NCBI GenBank assembly: GCA_036381595.1
Contig: DASVCN010000023.1
Location: forward strand, 124,001 to 188,000
DNA: 64,000 nucleotides
DNA from: Trueperaceae bacterium
GTDB taxonomy: Bacteria; Deinococcota; Deinococci; Deinococcales; Trueperaceae
Direction of reading: 5' to 3'
The notes below the pieces were generated by a model. The model did not search any database and was not told the DNA's origin. It was given only the letters and a program-made list of their open reading frames with translations. Below, piece after piece: positions 42,633 to 52,435 of this stretch (the first letter of the stretch is position 1; each line of letters starts with the position of its first letter). The position numbers and the translations under genes were made by a program.

Positions 42633-43744
42633 GTCCCCCGGGCGAAGAATTCGCGGAGGAGAGCGTCGAGCCTGATCAGCCCCGCGTCGGTCGCCTTCAG
42701 GCGATCGTCGGTCGTCTCCAGCAGTCCGAGCCGTATGAAGCGATCGAGCAGGCCGGCGAACCTCTGCCGCACATCGATCCCGCTTCGCTCGCGAACGTCG
42801 TTGATGTCCACGCCACGGAGGGTGCGCAGCCCTGTCATCAGCCTCTCGAGTACGTACTCCTCGGCCGAGAGCCGCTCGGTCACGGCCGTCTCTCCCGCCA
42901 GCCACCCCTTCATCGGTGGGTTGCTGACCCGAACGCCGGGGGAACCGGGGCAGGGCAGGAATCCGGCCGCAGCCGGGCCCAACCCCATGAAGTAGCGGCC
43001 GTGCCAGTAGACCTGGTTGTGTCGTGACTCGTGGCCGGGCCTCGCGTGAGAGGAAACCTCGTAGCGCTCCAGGCCGTACCGGGACAGCACCTGGGCGGCC
43101 CGCTCGTAATCGTCCGCCGCCCGCTCCTCGTCGACGCGGACGCCGCGAACGGCGAACGGGGTGAACGGCTCGATGGTGAGGGTGTAGACGCTCACGTGGG
43201 GCACGCCTGTGGCGGCGAGAGTGCGCAGGTCGCGCTCGGCGTCCTGCCCTTCGACGGCGGTGATGAGGTCGGCCGACACCTCGAAACCCGCCTCCAGCGC
43301 CCAGGTCACGGCCTCCAGGCCCTCGGCGCCGCCGTGACGCCTGCCCAGGCGCCGCAGGACCTGATCCTGGGTCGACTGAAGCCCGATCGAGAGGCGCGAG
43401 AAGCCGAGGTCGCGGAAGAAGCTCAGCCGCTCCGGATCGAACGTCAGCGGGTCGGCCTCGATCGTCGTCTCGAGCCGCGCGGGGAAGCCGAAGCTGTCGG
43501 CCAGCGCCCGGACCACCCGCTCGAGCTCGTCGTCCTCGAGGGCCGAGGGCGTACCTCCGCCCAGGTAGATCGTCTCCAGCGGGCCCGGGAAGCGTTCGCC
43601 GGCCTCGCGGACCTCCGCCTCCAGTCGGTCCAGGTAGCGAGCGACCAGTCCCTCGTGCCGCAGCATCTTGTGGAAGTCGCAGTAGGGGCATACCTGTGGG
43701 CAGAAGGGGACGTGGAGGTAGAGGGAGACGGGCCTGTCGTGCAC
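42617..43744 (-). CDS. hemW: Radical SAM haem chaperone HemW
   Basis: A 375-residue radical SAM protein long annotated as oxygen-independent coproporphyrinogen oxidase-like; its studied members bind and deliver haem. The cluster motif is Cys15-x3-Cys19-x2-Cys22 in PFCPQVCPYCDF, followed by YLGGGTPSAL, and IGLQSTQDQVLRRLGR in the barrel. The fourth Cys after CxxxCxxC that marks true HemN (CxxxCxxCxC) is replaced by Phe, which supports HemW. The GTG 43744 start has TAAGCT 6 nt upstream. Confidence 0.92.
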   Translation of the reverse strand: MHDRPVSLYLHVPFCPQVCPYCDFHKMLRHEGLVARYLDRLEAEVREAGERFPGPLETIYLGGGTPSALEDDELERVVRALADSFGFPARLETTIEADPLTFDPERLSFFRDLGFSRLSIGLQSTQDQVLRRLGRRHGGAEGLEAVTWALEAGFEVSADLITAVEGQDAERDLRTLAATGVPHVSVYTLTIEPFTPFAVRGVRVDEERAADDYERAAQVLSRYGLERYEVSSHARPGHESRHNQVYWHGRYFMGLGPAAAGFLPCPGSPGVRVSNPPMKGWLAGETAVTERLSAEEYVLERLMTGLRTLRGVDINDVRERSGIDVRQRFAGLLDRFIRLGLLETTDDRLKATDAGLIRLDALLREFFARGTADPA

Positions 43745-43750
43745 GAGTTC

Positions 43751-43756
43751 AGCTTA
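43751..43756 (-). promoter_or_regulatory. Leaderless -10 box for hemW
   Basis: TAAGCT on the minus strand, 6 nt before GTG 43744. Confidence 0.55.
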
Positions 43757-43822
43757 ACGGCGGCGCCGTTTCCCGGCGGACAGGCTGCCGACAGGCCTCG
43801 GCGTGAAGCTCCTGCGGTGGGG

Positions 43823-43828
43823 TAGCTT
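43823..43828 (+). promoter_or_regulatory. Leaderless -10 box for the THUMP methyltransferase
   Basis: TAGCTT, 5 nt before ATG 43834. Confidence 0.55.
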
Positions 43829-43833
43829 GAGCC

Positions 43834-44970
43834 ATGGCAGGCGGTAGCAGAACACGGAAGGTCGGGAAGCGACCGCCTGGGCGGGCGAGTTCCTCTCGGG
43901 GCGGGACGGATCCGCCGGGGGCTGCGCGGCGAGGCGGCGCCGGAGGCGCTCCGCGATCGGGCGAGCGTTTCGAAGCCGAGGTCCTGCCCGGACTGGCCCC
44001 GTTGGCGGCGCAGGAGCTCAAGAGTTGCGCGGCGCGGGTCCTCGCTGCCGGCGACGACTCGGTCGTCTTCTCCTACGGAGGCGCCCCGGAGGACCTCCTC
44101 GAGCTGCGGATCGCCGTCGCCGTCTACCGGGTGATCCGCTTCGAGGTCCCCCGTCCCAAGGCGCTCCTCGGTCACGAGCACTTCGGGAGGCTGGTCGCCG
44201 CGGTGAAGGAGGCCGTCGGGGAGCGCGCTTTCGAGGGGTTCCGCTTCGGTGCGGCCGGCAGCGATTCGCCGGTTTTCGCCCGCCTCGCCGCGGCTCTCGA
44301 GGAGGCGACCGGTCTGGAGCGGAGCGAGGAGGGGGAACTGCTGCTCCGCTTCCGGCCCACGGGCGGGGGCTGGGAGGTCCTCGTGCGCCTCACTCCACGG
44401 CCACTCTCGGCGCGCTCGTGGCGGCGGTGCAACCTGCCCGGCGGACTGAACGCCACCGTCGCCGCCGCCGGCCTCCAACTGCTCGGCGCTTCGGGCGCCG
44501 AACGGCACCTCAACCTGATGTGCGGCTCCGGGACGCTGCTGGTGGAGCGAGGGCTAGGCGGCCGCTGGAAGCGGGGGGTGGGGCTGGACGTGGCTCCGGC
44601 TGCCCTCGAGTGCGCCCGGCGGAACCTGGAGGCGGCCGGCCTGGGCGAGCGGGCCGAGCTCATCGTCGGCGACGCCGCCACGCTCCCGTTCGCCGACGGC
44701 TCCTTCGACCGGCTGAGCGCGGATCTGCCGTGGGGCGACGCTATCGGCGGCCACGAGGAGAACTCTCGCCTCTACCCGGCGTTCCTCGCCGAGAGCGCCC
44801 GGGTAGCAGCGCGCCACGCCCGGATGCTGGCGATCACCCATGAACTCCGCCTCTTCGAGCGGGCCCTCTCGCAGCAGTCGGAGTGGCGCCTCGCCGGTGA
44901 ACCTCTGCGCGTCTTCCACGGTGGGCACAGGCCCGGCCTCTACCTGCTCGAGCGCCTGCCGGCCCGGTAA
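43834..44970 (+). CDS. THUMP-type class I RNA methyltransferase (TrmN/Trm14-like)
   Basis: A 378-residue SAM-dependent RNA methyltransferase. A basic disordered N-terminus (1-45) leads to a THUMP-like RNA-binding region (about 48-170). A Rossmann domain follows, with HLNLMCGSGTLLVERG and the catalytic DLPWG where DNA/RNA N-methyltransferases have (N/D)PPY. LPWG/LPYG variants are typical of tRNA guanine-N2 methyltransferases, and Thermus TrmN (G6 of tRNA) is the closest functional analogue I can name. Substrate position is inferred only. Confidence 0.85.
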   Translation: MAGGSRTRKVGKRPPGRASSSRGGTDPPGAARRGGAGGAPRSGERFEAEVLPGLAPLAAQELKSCAARVLAAGDDSVVFSYGGAPEDLLELRIAVAVYRVIRFEVPRPKALLGHEHFGRLVAAVKEAVGERAFEGFRFGAAGSDSPVFARLAAALEEATGLERSEEGELLLRFRPTGGGWEVLVRLTPRPLSARSWRRCNLPGGLNATVAAAGLQLLGASGAERHLNLMCGSGTLLVERGLGGRWKRGVGLDVAPAALECARRNLEAAGLGERAELIVGDAATLPFADGSFDRLSADLPWGDAIGGHEENSRLYPAFLAESARVAARHARMLAITHELRLFERALSQQSEWRLAGEPLRVFHGGHRPGLYLLERLPAR

Positions 44971-45035
44971 CAACTCCGCCGCTCTGGCGCCACGGTCCCG
45001 GTAACGTTTCGTTCGGCCGTTCTGGTCGCCGATGG

Positions 45036-45041
45036 TAGACT
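45036..45041 (+). promoter_or_regulatory. -10 box for the short ORF and M23 gene
   Basis: TAGACT, 8 nt before ATG 45050. Confidence 0.5.
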
Positions 45042-45049
45042 TCGAGCGA

Positions 45050-45088
45050 ATGTCCCTGTTCGTCCCCGTCCTCCAGGAGAGCCTCTGA
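45050..45088 (+). CDS. Candidate 12-codon leaderless upstream ORF of the M23 gene
   Basis: Encodes MSLFVPVLQESL, starting 8 nt after TAGACT. Its TGA overlaps the ATG of the M23 gene (TGATG at 45086-45090), and AGGAG inside it serves as that gene's ribosome site. It is probably a coupling or regulatory ORF rather than a functional peptide. Confidence 0.45.
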   Translation: MSLFVPVLQESL

Positions 45089-45822
45089 TGCGGCGCTGGA
45101 ACGGCCTCAAGCCGGGGTGGTACCTGCTCGCTGCAGTTGCCGTCTACGCCGCCGGGGTGACGGTGCTCTTCGTGGGCAGAGGTGAGCAGATCCGCGACAT
45201 GCGGGCCCAGATCGCCGCTCCACGAACTCCCAACCAGGAACGGACCGAGCAGGAAGCGGTTGCTCAGGTGGGCCTCTGGTTCCCGATCCCCGGCGCGCGC
45301 CTCCCCCAGAACCCGGCGCATCTGCCGGGGTCCATCCGGGCGTATCGGCAGGGCGTCAACGAAGGGTTCGACTTCTACGACGGCGATTCGGGAGTACCGG
45401 TTCCGTACGGGGCGGCGGTCATCGCTTCGGCCTCCGGCGAGTTGGTGCGAGTCGACAACGTCTACCAGGAGCCGAGCGCCCAGGAGTGGCAGGCGCTCAT
45501 GCAGTCGGTGGCCGACGGCGCCAGCGAGGACGAACTGGACAGGTTGCGCGGCCGTCAGGTGTGGCTCGAAACCGACGCCGGGCTGCTCCTGCGTTACGGC
45601 CACCTCTCCGGCATCGCCCCCGGCCTGATGGAAGGCCAGCGGGTCGAGCGCGGCGAGGTGCTGGGCTACGTCGGCAACTCCGGGACCGACGAGGGGGTCG
45701 CGGGTACCGAGTTGGGCGCGCGGCTACACTTCGAGGTGTGGGAGGGGGACACCTTCTTCGGGGAGAACCTGAACACCGAGGAGCTTCGCATCGCCGCCGT
45801 CTCGCTATTCACGGGACCGTGA
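45088..45822 (+). CDS. M23/LytM-type protein with degenerate active site
   Basis: A 244-residue protein with an N-terminal membrane anchor (about 10-28) and a C-terminal LytM-like barrel (about 85-225) facing the periplasm. The fold motifs are present, but key residues are replaced: the first zinc His of HxxxD is Asn91 (VNEGFD, Asp95 kept), and the first His of HxH is Arg212 (RLHFEV, His214 kept). His172 in RYGHLSG remains. It should therefore be a weak or inactive peptidase, like EnvC/NlpD-type activators of cell-wall amidases. It is 10 bp from, and cotranscribed with, the AI-2E transporter gene. Confidence 0.88.
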   Translation: MRRWNGLKPGWYLLAAVAVYAAGVTVLFVGRGEQIRDMRAQIAAPRTPNQERTEQEAVAQVGLWFPIPGARLPQNPAHLPGSIRAYRQGVNEGFDFYDGDSGVPVPYGAAVIASASGELVRVDNVYQEPSAQEWQALMQSVADGASEDELDRLRGRQVWLETDAGLLLRYGHLSGIAPGLMEGQRVERGEVLGYVGNSGTDEGVAGTELGARLHFEVWEGDTFFGENLNTEELRIAAVSLFTGP

Positions 45823-45832
45823 GAGGAACAGC

Positions 45833-47089
45833 GTGAGTCTCGAACCCGCCCCACCCCGTCACGACGTAACCGCGATCGAGATCGTCTGGCGCAGCCCCTG
45901 GGTCAGAGCCCTCACCTACGTGGCCCTTACCGTCTTCGTTGTCTGGCTGCTCATCGTCCTGCGGCAAGGCTACGCCTTCGCGCTGCAGGTCGCGATCATC
46001 GGCTTCATCATCGCCTACATACTCAACCCGATCGTCAACGCCCTCAGCCGCGTTCGCATCGGGCGCGTCCGGGTAGCGCGCGGCCTCGCAGTCGTGCTTG
46101 TCTACCTCGTCCTCCTCCAGCTGTTCGTGCTCGGCTCGATTCTCGTGGGTCAGGTCGTCGCTCAGCTCGGCGAGTTCGTGCGGCGCATCCCGGTAGCGCT
46201 CGAGAACGTTGGTGACGCGCTAATCGGGTTCCAGCAGTGGCTCGCCAACCTCATCGCCAATCTCCCCGGGTTCCTCTCCGAACGGTTCGGTGTCCAGCCG
46301 AACGACGAGCTGGCCGTGCAGGTGGAGGAGCAGTTGGCAGGCGTACTCTCCAGCGCCGTCGAAGCCCTCACCAACCTGATGGAGACGATAGTCACCGGGG
46401 GTCCCTCGGTGCTGCTCACCGGCGCGACCAACATCATCTCCACTACGCTGCAGGTGTTCCTCATCCTGCTCGCCTCGGCCTACTTCCTCTACGACTTCCC
46501 GCGCTTCACCAACAACGTCTACCGGCTGGTGCCGCTGCGTTGGCGCCCCCTATACAGCGACCTCGTCGCCAAGGCCGACGGAGCCGTAGGGGGTTACATG
46601 CGCGGGCAGCTGACCATAACCATCGTGCTCGGCGTCCTCATCTGGGTGGGGTTGAGCCTGGTCGGAGTCCCGCTTGCCCTCGCGATAAGCTTCCTGGCGG
46701 CCATCTTCAACCTGGTCCCCTATCTGGGTCCGATAATCGGGGTGGTACCCGCGGTGCTGCTCGGCTTCACCGTCAGCCCGCTCACCGCGGCCCTGGCCGT
46801 GGTGGTATTCGTGGTGGCCAATCAGCTGGAGGGGAACGTCCTCTCCCCGCTGATCCTCTCACGGAGCACGAACTTGCACCCGCTCACGGTCCTGCTCGCG
46901 ATCATCGCCGGCTTGGGCCTGCTTGGGCTGGTGGGAGCGCTGCTGGCGGTCCCGTTCGTCGCCCTACTGAAGATAGTCATCGAGGATTACCTGCTCACCA
47001 GACCCGCCTACCGCGAAGCGGCCCCCATCGAACTGAGCAGCATCGACGAGAGCGACGACCCGCACGCGCGGGCGGTCGAGAGCCGGTAA
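45833..47089 (+). CDS. AI-2E family (PerM-type) membrane transporter
   Basis: A 418-residue protein with about eight helices. It has the family's long amphipathic central domain and the C-terminal signature FLAAIFNLVPYLGPIIGVVP, then ANQLEGNVLSPLIL and the hydrophobic LGLLGLVGALLAVP. Members range from autoinducer-2 exporters to sodium/proton antiporters, so the substrate is undetermined. GTG 45833 follows GAGAGGAA. Confidence 0.92.
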   Translation: MSLEPAPPRHDVTAIEIVWRSPWVRALTYVALTVFVVWLLIVLRQGYAFALQVAIIGFIIAYILNPIVNALSRVRIGRVRVARGLAVVLVYLVLLQLFVLGSILVGQVVAQLGEFVRRIPVALENVGDALIGFQQWLANLIANLPGFLSERFGVQPNDELAVQVEEQLAGVLSSAVEALTNLMETIVTGGPSVLLTGATNIISTTLQVFLILLASAYFLYDFPRFTNNVYRLVPLRWRPLYSDLVAKADGAVGGYMRGQLTITIVLGVLIWVGLSLVGVPLALAISFLAAIFNLVPYLGPIIGVVPAVLLGFTVSPLTAALAVVVFVVANQLEGNVLSPLILSRSTNLHPLTVLLAIIAGLGLLGLVGALLAVPFVALLKIVIEDYLLTRPAYREAAPIELSSIDESDDPHARAVESR

Positions 47090-47132
47090 GGCAGGCGGGG
47101 CGGGCGCTCGTGCCATTGCGTTGCCCCTCGGG

Positions 47133-48794
47133 CTAGATCGCCTTGTGCTCGTACATCAGGTCGTCGGCCTTGCGCAACAGGGTCTCGGCGTCGGTGCCGT
47201 CTTCGGGGTAGGAGGCGATCCCGAACGACGCCGAGAGGCCGTAGTCGCCCATACGCACCCGCGAGATCGCGGCCACGTAGCGCTCGGCGACCATCCAGGC
47301 GTCTTCGCGGCTGATCTGCGGGAGGATCAGCGCGAACTCGTCGCCTCCCCAGCGGAACACGCTGTCCCCCTCGCGACGCTCCCGCTCTATCGCCTCGCCC
47401 ACCTGAACCAGCACCCGGTCGCCCGCCTGATGCCCGACCTTGTCGTTGATCCGCTTGAAGCCGTCGAGGTCGATCATGACCAGGTTGAAGTTCTGCCCGT
47501 AGCGGCGCGCCCGGGCGAGCTCGACGTTCAGCTGACGGTTGAAGCCTTCCCGGTTCCCGAGTCCGGTGAGGGCGTCCGTCACCACCGCCTGCTCGAGCGC
47601 GTCCCGGTAGAGGGTCTGGCGGATGATCACGGCGATCTGCTGGGCGAACGACTCGGCCAGCAGCAGGGCGTGAGGCCCGAAAGGGTTGACCGGCGCGAAG
47701 CTGTCGATGTTGAGCATCGCCATCACCTTGCCGCCGTAACTTATCGGCACGGCGATGTTGGCCGTGAGTTCGGCCAGGCGGCCGGACTCGATGAGAGTCC
47801 GGCGCTGCTCCTCGGTATCGAGGCCAGCGAGACTCGCCCGCATCACCTCCTCGCCGGTGAGGAGGCGCGGCACCCCCTTCAGGAAGTCTTCGCGAGGGCC
47901 GGCGTACCAGCTGAGCTGGGTATCCTCGTCCACTCCGGTGATCTTCTTGAGCGCGTACGGGTCGTAGCCCACCGCGGCAGCGAACTTGAAGCCGTCGTTC
48001 TCGTAGAGCCCCAGGGTTCCCGCCTCGGCGCCCGGGATCAGATCGATCGCTGCTTTCACGGTGTCCTCGAAGAGCCGGGCCGGATCCTCCGACTGGGCGA
48101 GCTTGCGGATGATCTCGAGCATCTTCACGAGTTGCGAGTGGAGGCTCACCCGTTCGAGCGCCTCCTCGATCATGTTGCCGAAGGCGAGAAGGGTGCTGCG
48201 GAGTTCGGGACTGAAGGCGTCGAGCGAGGTGTGCTCGATGTTGAGGACGGCAGCCACCCGCTCCTCCATCAGCAGCGGGATCGCCAGTTCGGAGAGGGTG
48301 TTGGGAGTGTTTGGACCCTTGAAGTAGGACGCATGCCGGCGCACGTCGGGCGCGTAGACCACCTCGCGACTTCCCAGCGCTTCGCCGACGATGGAGCGGT
48401 GCGGAAGGGTGAACCCGGCCGGGACCTCGAGGCGATGGCTGGCCAGCATCACGATAGTGTCGTCGCGTGGAGCGAACACGTTGGCGTGACTGTAGTCGAG
48501 GACGTCGGCGAGCATCCGCAGGGCGGTGCGGAAGAGCGCCTCGCCGGTATCGACCTTCTGAAGCGCGGCAGCCGCCTCGGTGAGGAGGGCGGTGCGGCGG
48601 TTGCTCTCCCGAGCCCGCCTCTCCGCTGTCTTCGCTCGATCGTAGAGCAGCGTGCCGGCTATCAGCACGGCCGCCAGCCAGAGAAGCGGTATCTCGAGGA
48701 AGAGCGCCGCCAGCAACAGCACTAACCCGATTGCCGCCGTCGCCAGACTCAACCCCGGCACCGGGGGTTTTCGATCTCGATTCGAGGGCGCCAC
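47133..48794 (-). CDS. Diguanylate cyclase with two GAF domains
   Basis: A 553-residue signalling protein. Two N-terminal hydrophobic segments (about 18-52) are followed by two GAF-like sensor domains (about 85-230 and 245-385) and a GGDEF domain. The active site is intact (RWGGDEFALIL), and an allosteric I-site RxxD (REGD) sits exactly five residues before it, so product inhibition by c-di-GMP is expected. GTG 48794 is chosen: it follows AAAGGCGG and precedes the membrane segments. The frame stays open into ftsK on the other strand, but that extension is composition-driven. It is divergent from ftsK. Confidence 0.93.
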   Translation of the reverse strand: MAPSNRDRKPPVPGLSLATAAIGLVLLLAALFLEIPLLWLAAVLIAGTLLYDRAKTAERRARESNRRTALLTEAAAALQKVDTGEALFRTALRMLADVLDYSHANVFAPRDDTIVMLASHRLEVPAGFTLPHRSIVGEALGSREVVYAPDVRRHASYFKGPNTPNTLSELAIPLLMEERVAAVLNIEHTSLDAFSPELRSTLLAFGNMIEEALERVSLHSQLVKMLEIIRKLAQSEDPARLFEDTVKAAIDLIPGAEAGTLGLYENDGFKFAAAVGYDPYALKKITGVDEDTQLSWYAGPREDFLKGVPRLLTGEEVMRASLAGLDTEEQRRTLIESGRLAELTANIAVPISYGGKVMAMLNIDSFAPVNPFGPHALLLAESFAQQIAVIIRQTLYRDALEQAVVTDALTGLGNREGFNRQLNVELARARRYGQNFNLVMIDLDGFKRINDKVGHQAGDRVLVQVGEAIERERREGDSVFRWGGDEFALILPQISREDAWMVAERYVAAISRVRMGDYGLSASFGIASYPEDGTDAETLLRKADDLMYEHKAI

Positions 48795-48937
48795 TTGCCG
48801 CCTTTCGTCCTCAACTCCGCTGGCTCTCCAGCATACCCCGAGCGGGCCACGAACGAGGCCGAGGAGGGCCGATCCGGGTGAGGCCAGGAGGCGGCTCAGG
48901 GATAAATCTTTTCGCCTCGAGAAGAGGGACCCCACGA

Positions 48938-48943
48938 TAGACT
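48938..48943 (+). promoter_or_regulatory. Leaderless -10 box for ftsK
   Basis: TAGACT, 7 nt before GTG 48951. Confidence 0.6.
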
Positions 48944-48950
48944 TGAGGGC

Positions 48951-51932
48951 GTGGCTGGCAAGGGCAAGGGAAGGAAAGGCAGGACGAAAGGGCGACAGGC
49001 GGACCTCGAGGCGATCGGCCTGGTCCTCCTGGCGGTCGGGGTGTTCGTACTCGGGATCCTCGTACCGCAACTGCCCACGGGCGATTTCGGCGCCGATCTG
49101 CGCAACTGGCTCATCTCGCGAGTCGGTTGGGCGGTCTACGCGCTGCCCTGGCCGTTGCTCGGCCTGGGGGGTCTCTTCCTGCTGCGCCGCAATCCGCCTG
49201 CCTGGCCCAGGGTGCTGCTCGGTTACCTCACGCTCGTCGTGGGATCCTGGCTGGCTCTCGCCCTCCTGTCGCCACAACTGGCAGGGGTCTGGGGCGAACT
49301 CCTCCGCTCCCGCATCGCCGGCGTGGCCGGCACGGTAGCGGTGATCCCGGCTCTGCTGGTGGTCACACTCGGGTTGGAACTCATCCTCGATCTGCGCCCC
49401 ACCACGATAGTCCGAGTCGCTGCGATCCGGACCGTCGAGGCGGTGCGAACGGCCTTCAAGAGCGCCATGGCGGCGCGCCGCCGGGCGAAAGCGCGGGCCG
49501 CGTTCTACGCCGATGTCGCTCTCGAGAGGGGCAAGCTGGCCGAACTCGACAAGGACCTGAAGGCCCTCTCCTCCCTCTATCCAGGATCGGCCGAACTCGA
49601 GAAGTGGCGCAAGGCGGTGCAGGCGTCGCGTTCGCGTCTCGCCGATGCCGACGCCGGCGTCCTCGAGGACGTGCGGCTCGACGTGAAGGCGTGGCAGGAG
49701 GCCGTCGCCGGCTTCGCCCGCGACCGGGCGGCGGAACTGGCAGCGACCCTGGAGGCCGAAGGGGTAGCCGGCTTCGAAGAGTGGGTGCGCGGCGTCAAGA
49801 CGCAGTTCGATGACAGGCTGGTGGGCAGCAGCGCCAGTTCCGGCGCACTCGACGACATCCGCAAGGCGATGGCGCTCGACCTCACCGGGCTCAGTGAACG
49901 CCACCGGCGTCTGAGCAGGGAGCGCGACCTCACGGTGGGGGCGCTCCGGGAGGCGCGGCCGCGTGACCTCGAACGGATCGGCAACGAGCACGGCAAGCGA
50001 CTCTCTGCCTTCGCGAGGGTCGAGGAGGACGCCCGTCGTCTCGCTCGGGAGGCCGAGATGCTCGAGGAGTGGCGCCCACTCGCCGAGGAGCTCGAGGGGT
50101 TGCTGGCGGAACTGGGTGACGCGGAGGAGCTCGTCGACTACGACAAGACCCTCGGGGGAGAGCTGCGCGAGAAGCGGCGCGAGCTGTTCCCCCAACTCGA
50201 CGGCTGGAAGCGGGCCCTGGCCGCTGTCGAGGACCGGGCGCGTCGTGCGCTGGCGGAGGCGGCGGCAGGGGTGGCCGAGACCGAGGTGGAACCGGAACCG
50301 CAGCCGGTCGCGGTAGCTTCGGCAGCCGCCGGCGACACCGCGCGAACGGCCGTGGCCGAGTCCCCTCCCGACGTGCCGTGGGAGTTGAGCGAAGAGGAGC
50401 GAATCGCCCTCGTCTCGCAACACCCAGCCACTCCCGCCGCGCCGGAGCAGCCGGAAGTAGGTGGCATCCCCATCCAGGTACCCGGCTTCGACCTGCTCGA
50501 CGCGGTCTCCAAAGGCGGGGCCGAGAAGGGGCACCGTGAAGACCCGGCAGCCCTCGCCAACGAGGTCAAGGAGCGGGTTCGCAAGATCGACGAGACGCTG
50601 GCCAACTTCAAGCTGGAGGGCAGGGTGGTCTCATCGGTACGAGGTCCCACCGTCACCCGTTTCGAGGTAGAACCGGCGCCGGGGGAGAAGATAAGCCGCT
50701 TCGCCAACCTCTCCGACGATCTGGCGCTGGCTATGGCGGTCGGCTCGGTCAGGATCGAGGCGCCCATCCCAGGCAAGAGCGTCATAGGTCTGGAAGTTCC
50801 GAACGCAAACCGAGACCTCATCCGGTTCCGCCAGGCGGCGGAGTCGCCTGCCTTCAGGCGCGCGAAGGCGAGACTCCCGCTGATCCTCGGTCAATCGATC
50901 GACGGCGAGATGGTGGTTGGCGACCTCGCCAAGATGCCACACCTTCTCATCGCGGGATCTACCGGTTCGGGCAAGTCGGTCGCGGTGAACACCCTCATCG
51001 GCAGCCTGCTCTACAAGTTCCTGCCCACAGAGCTGCGCTTCCTGATGGTCGACCCGAAGATGGTCGAGCTCACCCCGTTCGACGGCATCCCCCACCTCCT
51101 GCGGCCGGTGGTCACCAATCCGAACGACGCGGCCGGGGTACTGCTGGGCGCGGTAGCGCACATGGAGCGGCGCTACAAGATGATGAGCCGCATCGGGGCC
51201 AAGAACCTCGACCAGTACAACGAGAAGGCGAAGAACCTCGACATGCCGCAACTGCCGTTCGTCGTGATAATCATCGACGAGCTGGCCGACCTGATGATCA
51301 CCTCCCCCAAGGAGGTCGAGAGCGCCATCATGAGGCTGGCGCAGATGGCCCGCGCCACCGGGATGCACCTTGTGCTCGCCACCCAGCGTCCCAGCGTCGA
51401 CATCCTCACGAGCCTGATCAAGGTGAACGTGCCGGCCCGGGTCGCGTTCGCGGTCTCCAGCGGCCACGACTCGCGCACCATCCTCGACACGATGGGCGCC
51501 GAACGGCTCGTGGGCATGGGTGACATGCTCTTCTACCAGCCTGGCCTGGTGAAACCGGTCCGTCTCCAGGGGCCGTTCATCAGCGAGAACGAGACCGCCG
51601 CCCTGGCGGCGTTCCTGAGGCGCCAGTACTTCGACGACGAGTTCGTCGAGGCGTACGGCGACGACTTCGACCCGCCTTCACTCCACGAGTCCGACGCCGA
51701 AGGGATGATCGACTGGAACGACGACAAGCTCCGGGCGGCAGCGGAGCTGGTGATCCAGGAGGGGCAGGCCAGCGTCTCCCGTCTGCAACGCCGACTCCAG
51801 GTGGGGCACGCCCGGGCGGGCAAGCTCATGGATTCGCTGGAGGCGCTGGGGGTCGTGGGGGCCCACTCGGGCTCGAAGCCTCGGGACGTGCTGGTCGACA
51901 TGCATGAGCTGCCGGATATCTTCGGGAAGTAG
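48951..51932 (+). CDS. ftsK: FtsK/SpoIIIE-type DNA translocase
   Basis: A 993-residue septal DNA pump. After a basic N-terminus come about four membrane helices (25-150). A long charged helical linker (about 165-450) replaces the Pro/Gln-rich linker of E. coli. The motor has Walker [13 protein letters not shown] (about 668-679) and Walker [13 protein letters not shown] (about 773), and a gamma winged-helix domain lies at the end ([20 protein letters not shown]). KOPS recognition is plausible. The GTG start has TAGACT 7 nt upstream. It heads the shape/division operon, 11 bp before mreD. Confidence 0.96.
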   Translation: MAGKGKGRKGRTKGRQADLEAIGLVLLAVGVFVLGILVPQLPTGDFGADLRNWLISRVGWAVYALPWPLLGLGGLFLLRRNPPAWPRVLLGYLTLVVGSWLALALLSPQLAGVWGELLRSRIAGVAGTVAVIPALLVVTLGLELILDLRPTTIVRVAAIRTVEAVRTAFKSAMAARRRAKARAAFYADVALERGKLAELDKDLKALSSLYPGSAELEKWRKAVQASRSRLADADAGVLEDVRLDVKAWQEAVAGFARDRAAELAATLEAEGVAGFEEWVRGVKTQFDDRLVGSSASSGALDDIRKAMALDLTGLSERHRRLSRERDLTVGALREARPRDLERIGNEHGKRLSAFARVEEDARRLAREAEMLEEWRPLAEELEGLLAELGDAEELVDYDKTLGGELREKRRELFPQLDGWKRALAAVEDRARRALAEAAAGVAETEVEPEPQPVAVASAAAGDTARTAVAESPPDVPWELSEEERIALVSQHPATPAAPEQPEVGGIPIQVPGFDLLDAVSKGGAEKGHREDPAALANEVKERVRKIDETLANFKLEGRVVSSVRGPTVTRFEVEPAPGEKISRFANLSDDLALAMAVGSVRIEAPIPGKSVIGLEVPNANRDLIRFRQAAESPAFRRAKARLPLILGQSIDGEMVVGDLAKMPHLLIAGSTGSGKSVAVNTLIGSLLYKFLPTELRFLMVDPKMVELTPFDGIPHLLRPVVTNPNDAAGVLLGAVAHMERRYKMMSRIGAKNLDQYNEKAKNLDMPQLPFVVIIIDELADLMITSPKEVESAIMRLAQMARATGMHLVLATQRPSVDILTSLIKVNVPARVAFAVSSGHDSRTILDTMGAERLVGMGDMLFYQPGLVKPVRLQGPFISENETAALAAFLRRQYFDDEFVEAYGDDFDPPSLHESDAEGMIDWNDDKLRAAAELVIQEGQASVSRLQRRLQVGHARAGKLMDSLEALGVVGAHSGSKPRDVLVDMHELPDIFGK

Positions 51933-51943
51933 CGGGTGACGAG

Positions 51944-52435
51944 TTGAGACTGTTCATCTTCTATCTGCTGATCGTCTTGGGACAGGGCTTCCTGTCGGCG
52001 GTACTATCGCCCCTCCCGGCCCCCGACCTGTTCCTGCTGGCGATACTCACCCTCATGGGCAGGCTCGCCCCCTGGCAGCTGGTCGCCGCCGCCTACGGCA
52101 TAGGCCTCTTCCAGGACCTGATCGGCAACGGCGTCCTGGGCCTCCACGCCTTCGCCCTCGCGGGCGCGGCGATGATGGCTACCTTCGTAACCGCGCAGCT
52201 GTCGCAGGTCGGCTTCTTCGAGAGGCTGGTACGCCTGGCATCGGCGGTGGTAGGCAAATGGCTGGCGCTCACGGCACTCGTCGTATGGCTCAGCGGAACC
52301 GGGCAGTCGATCGGCTCCATCGCTACCGTCGCGGTCTTCGATGCCGGTTTCACCATGATCGTGGGCCTCTGGCTGCTGCCCTGGGCCGACGCCCTCTTCG
52401 ACCGCACCGCCGTCCTGCGGAAGGAGCTGCTGTGA
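51944..52435 (+). CDS. mreD: Rod-shape-determining protein MreD
   Basis: A 163-residue membrane protein with five to six helices, matching the MreD family in size and hydrophobic pattern; GLFQDLIGNGVLGLHAFALA is the usual conserved segment. It starts with TTG 51944, 11 bp after ftsK. The immediate next genes are PBP2 and MinC, supporting the name. mreB, mreC and rodA are absent from the window. Its C-terminal codons supply a ribosome site (AAGGAG) for a short ORF that follows. Confidence 0.85.
   Translation: MRLFIFYLLIVLGQGFLSAVLSPLPAPDLFLLAILTLMGRLAPWQLVAAAYGIGLFQDLIGNGVLGLHAFALAGAAMMATFVTAQLSQVGFFERLVRLASAVVGKWLALTALVVWLSGTGQSIGSIATVAVFDAGFTMIVGLWLLPWADALFDRTAVLRKELL

Noticed and set aside
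48795-50534. Extension of the GGDEF gene to 1133 codons across ftsK
   Set aside because: The extra 580 codons read antisense through ftsK and lack any domain; GTG 48794 with a ribosome site precedes the membrane segments.
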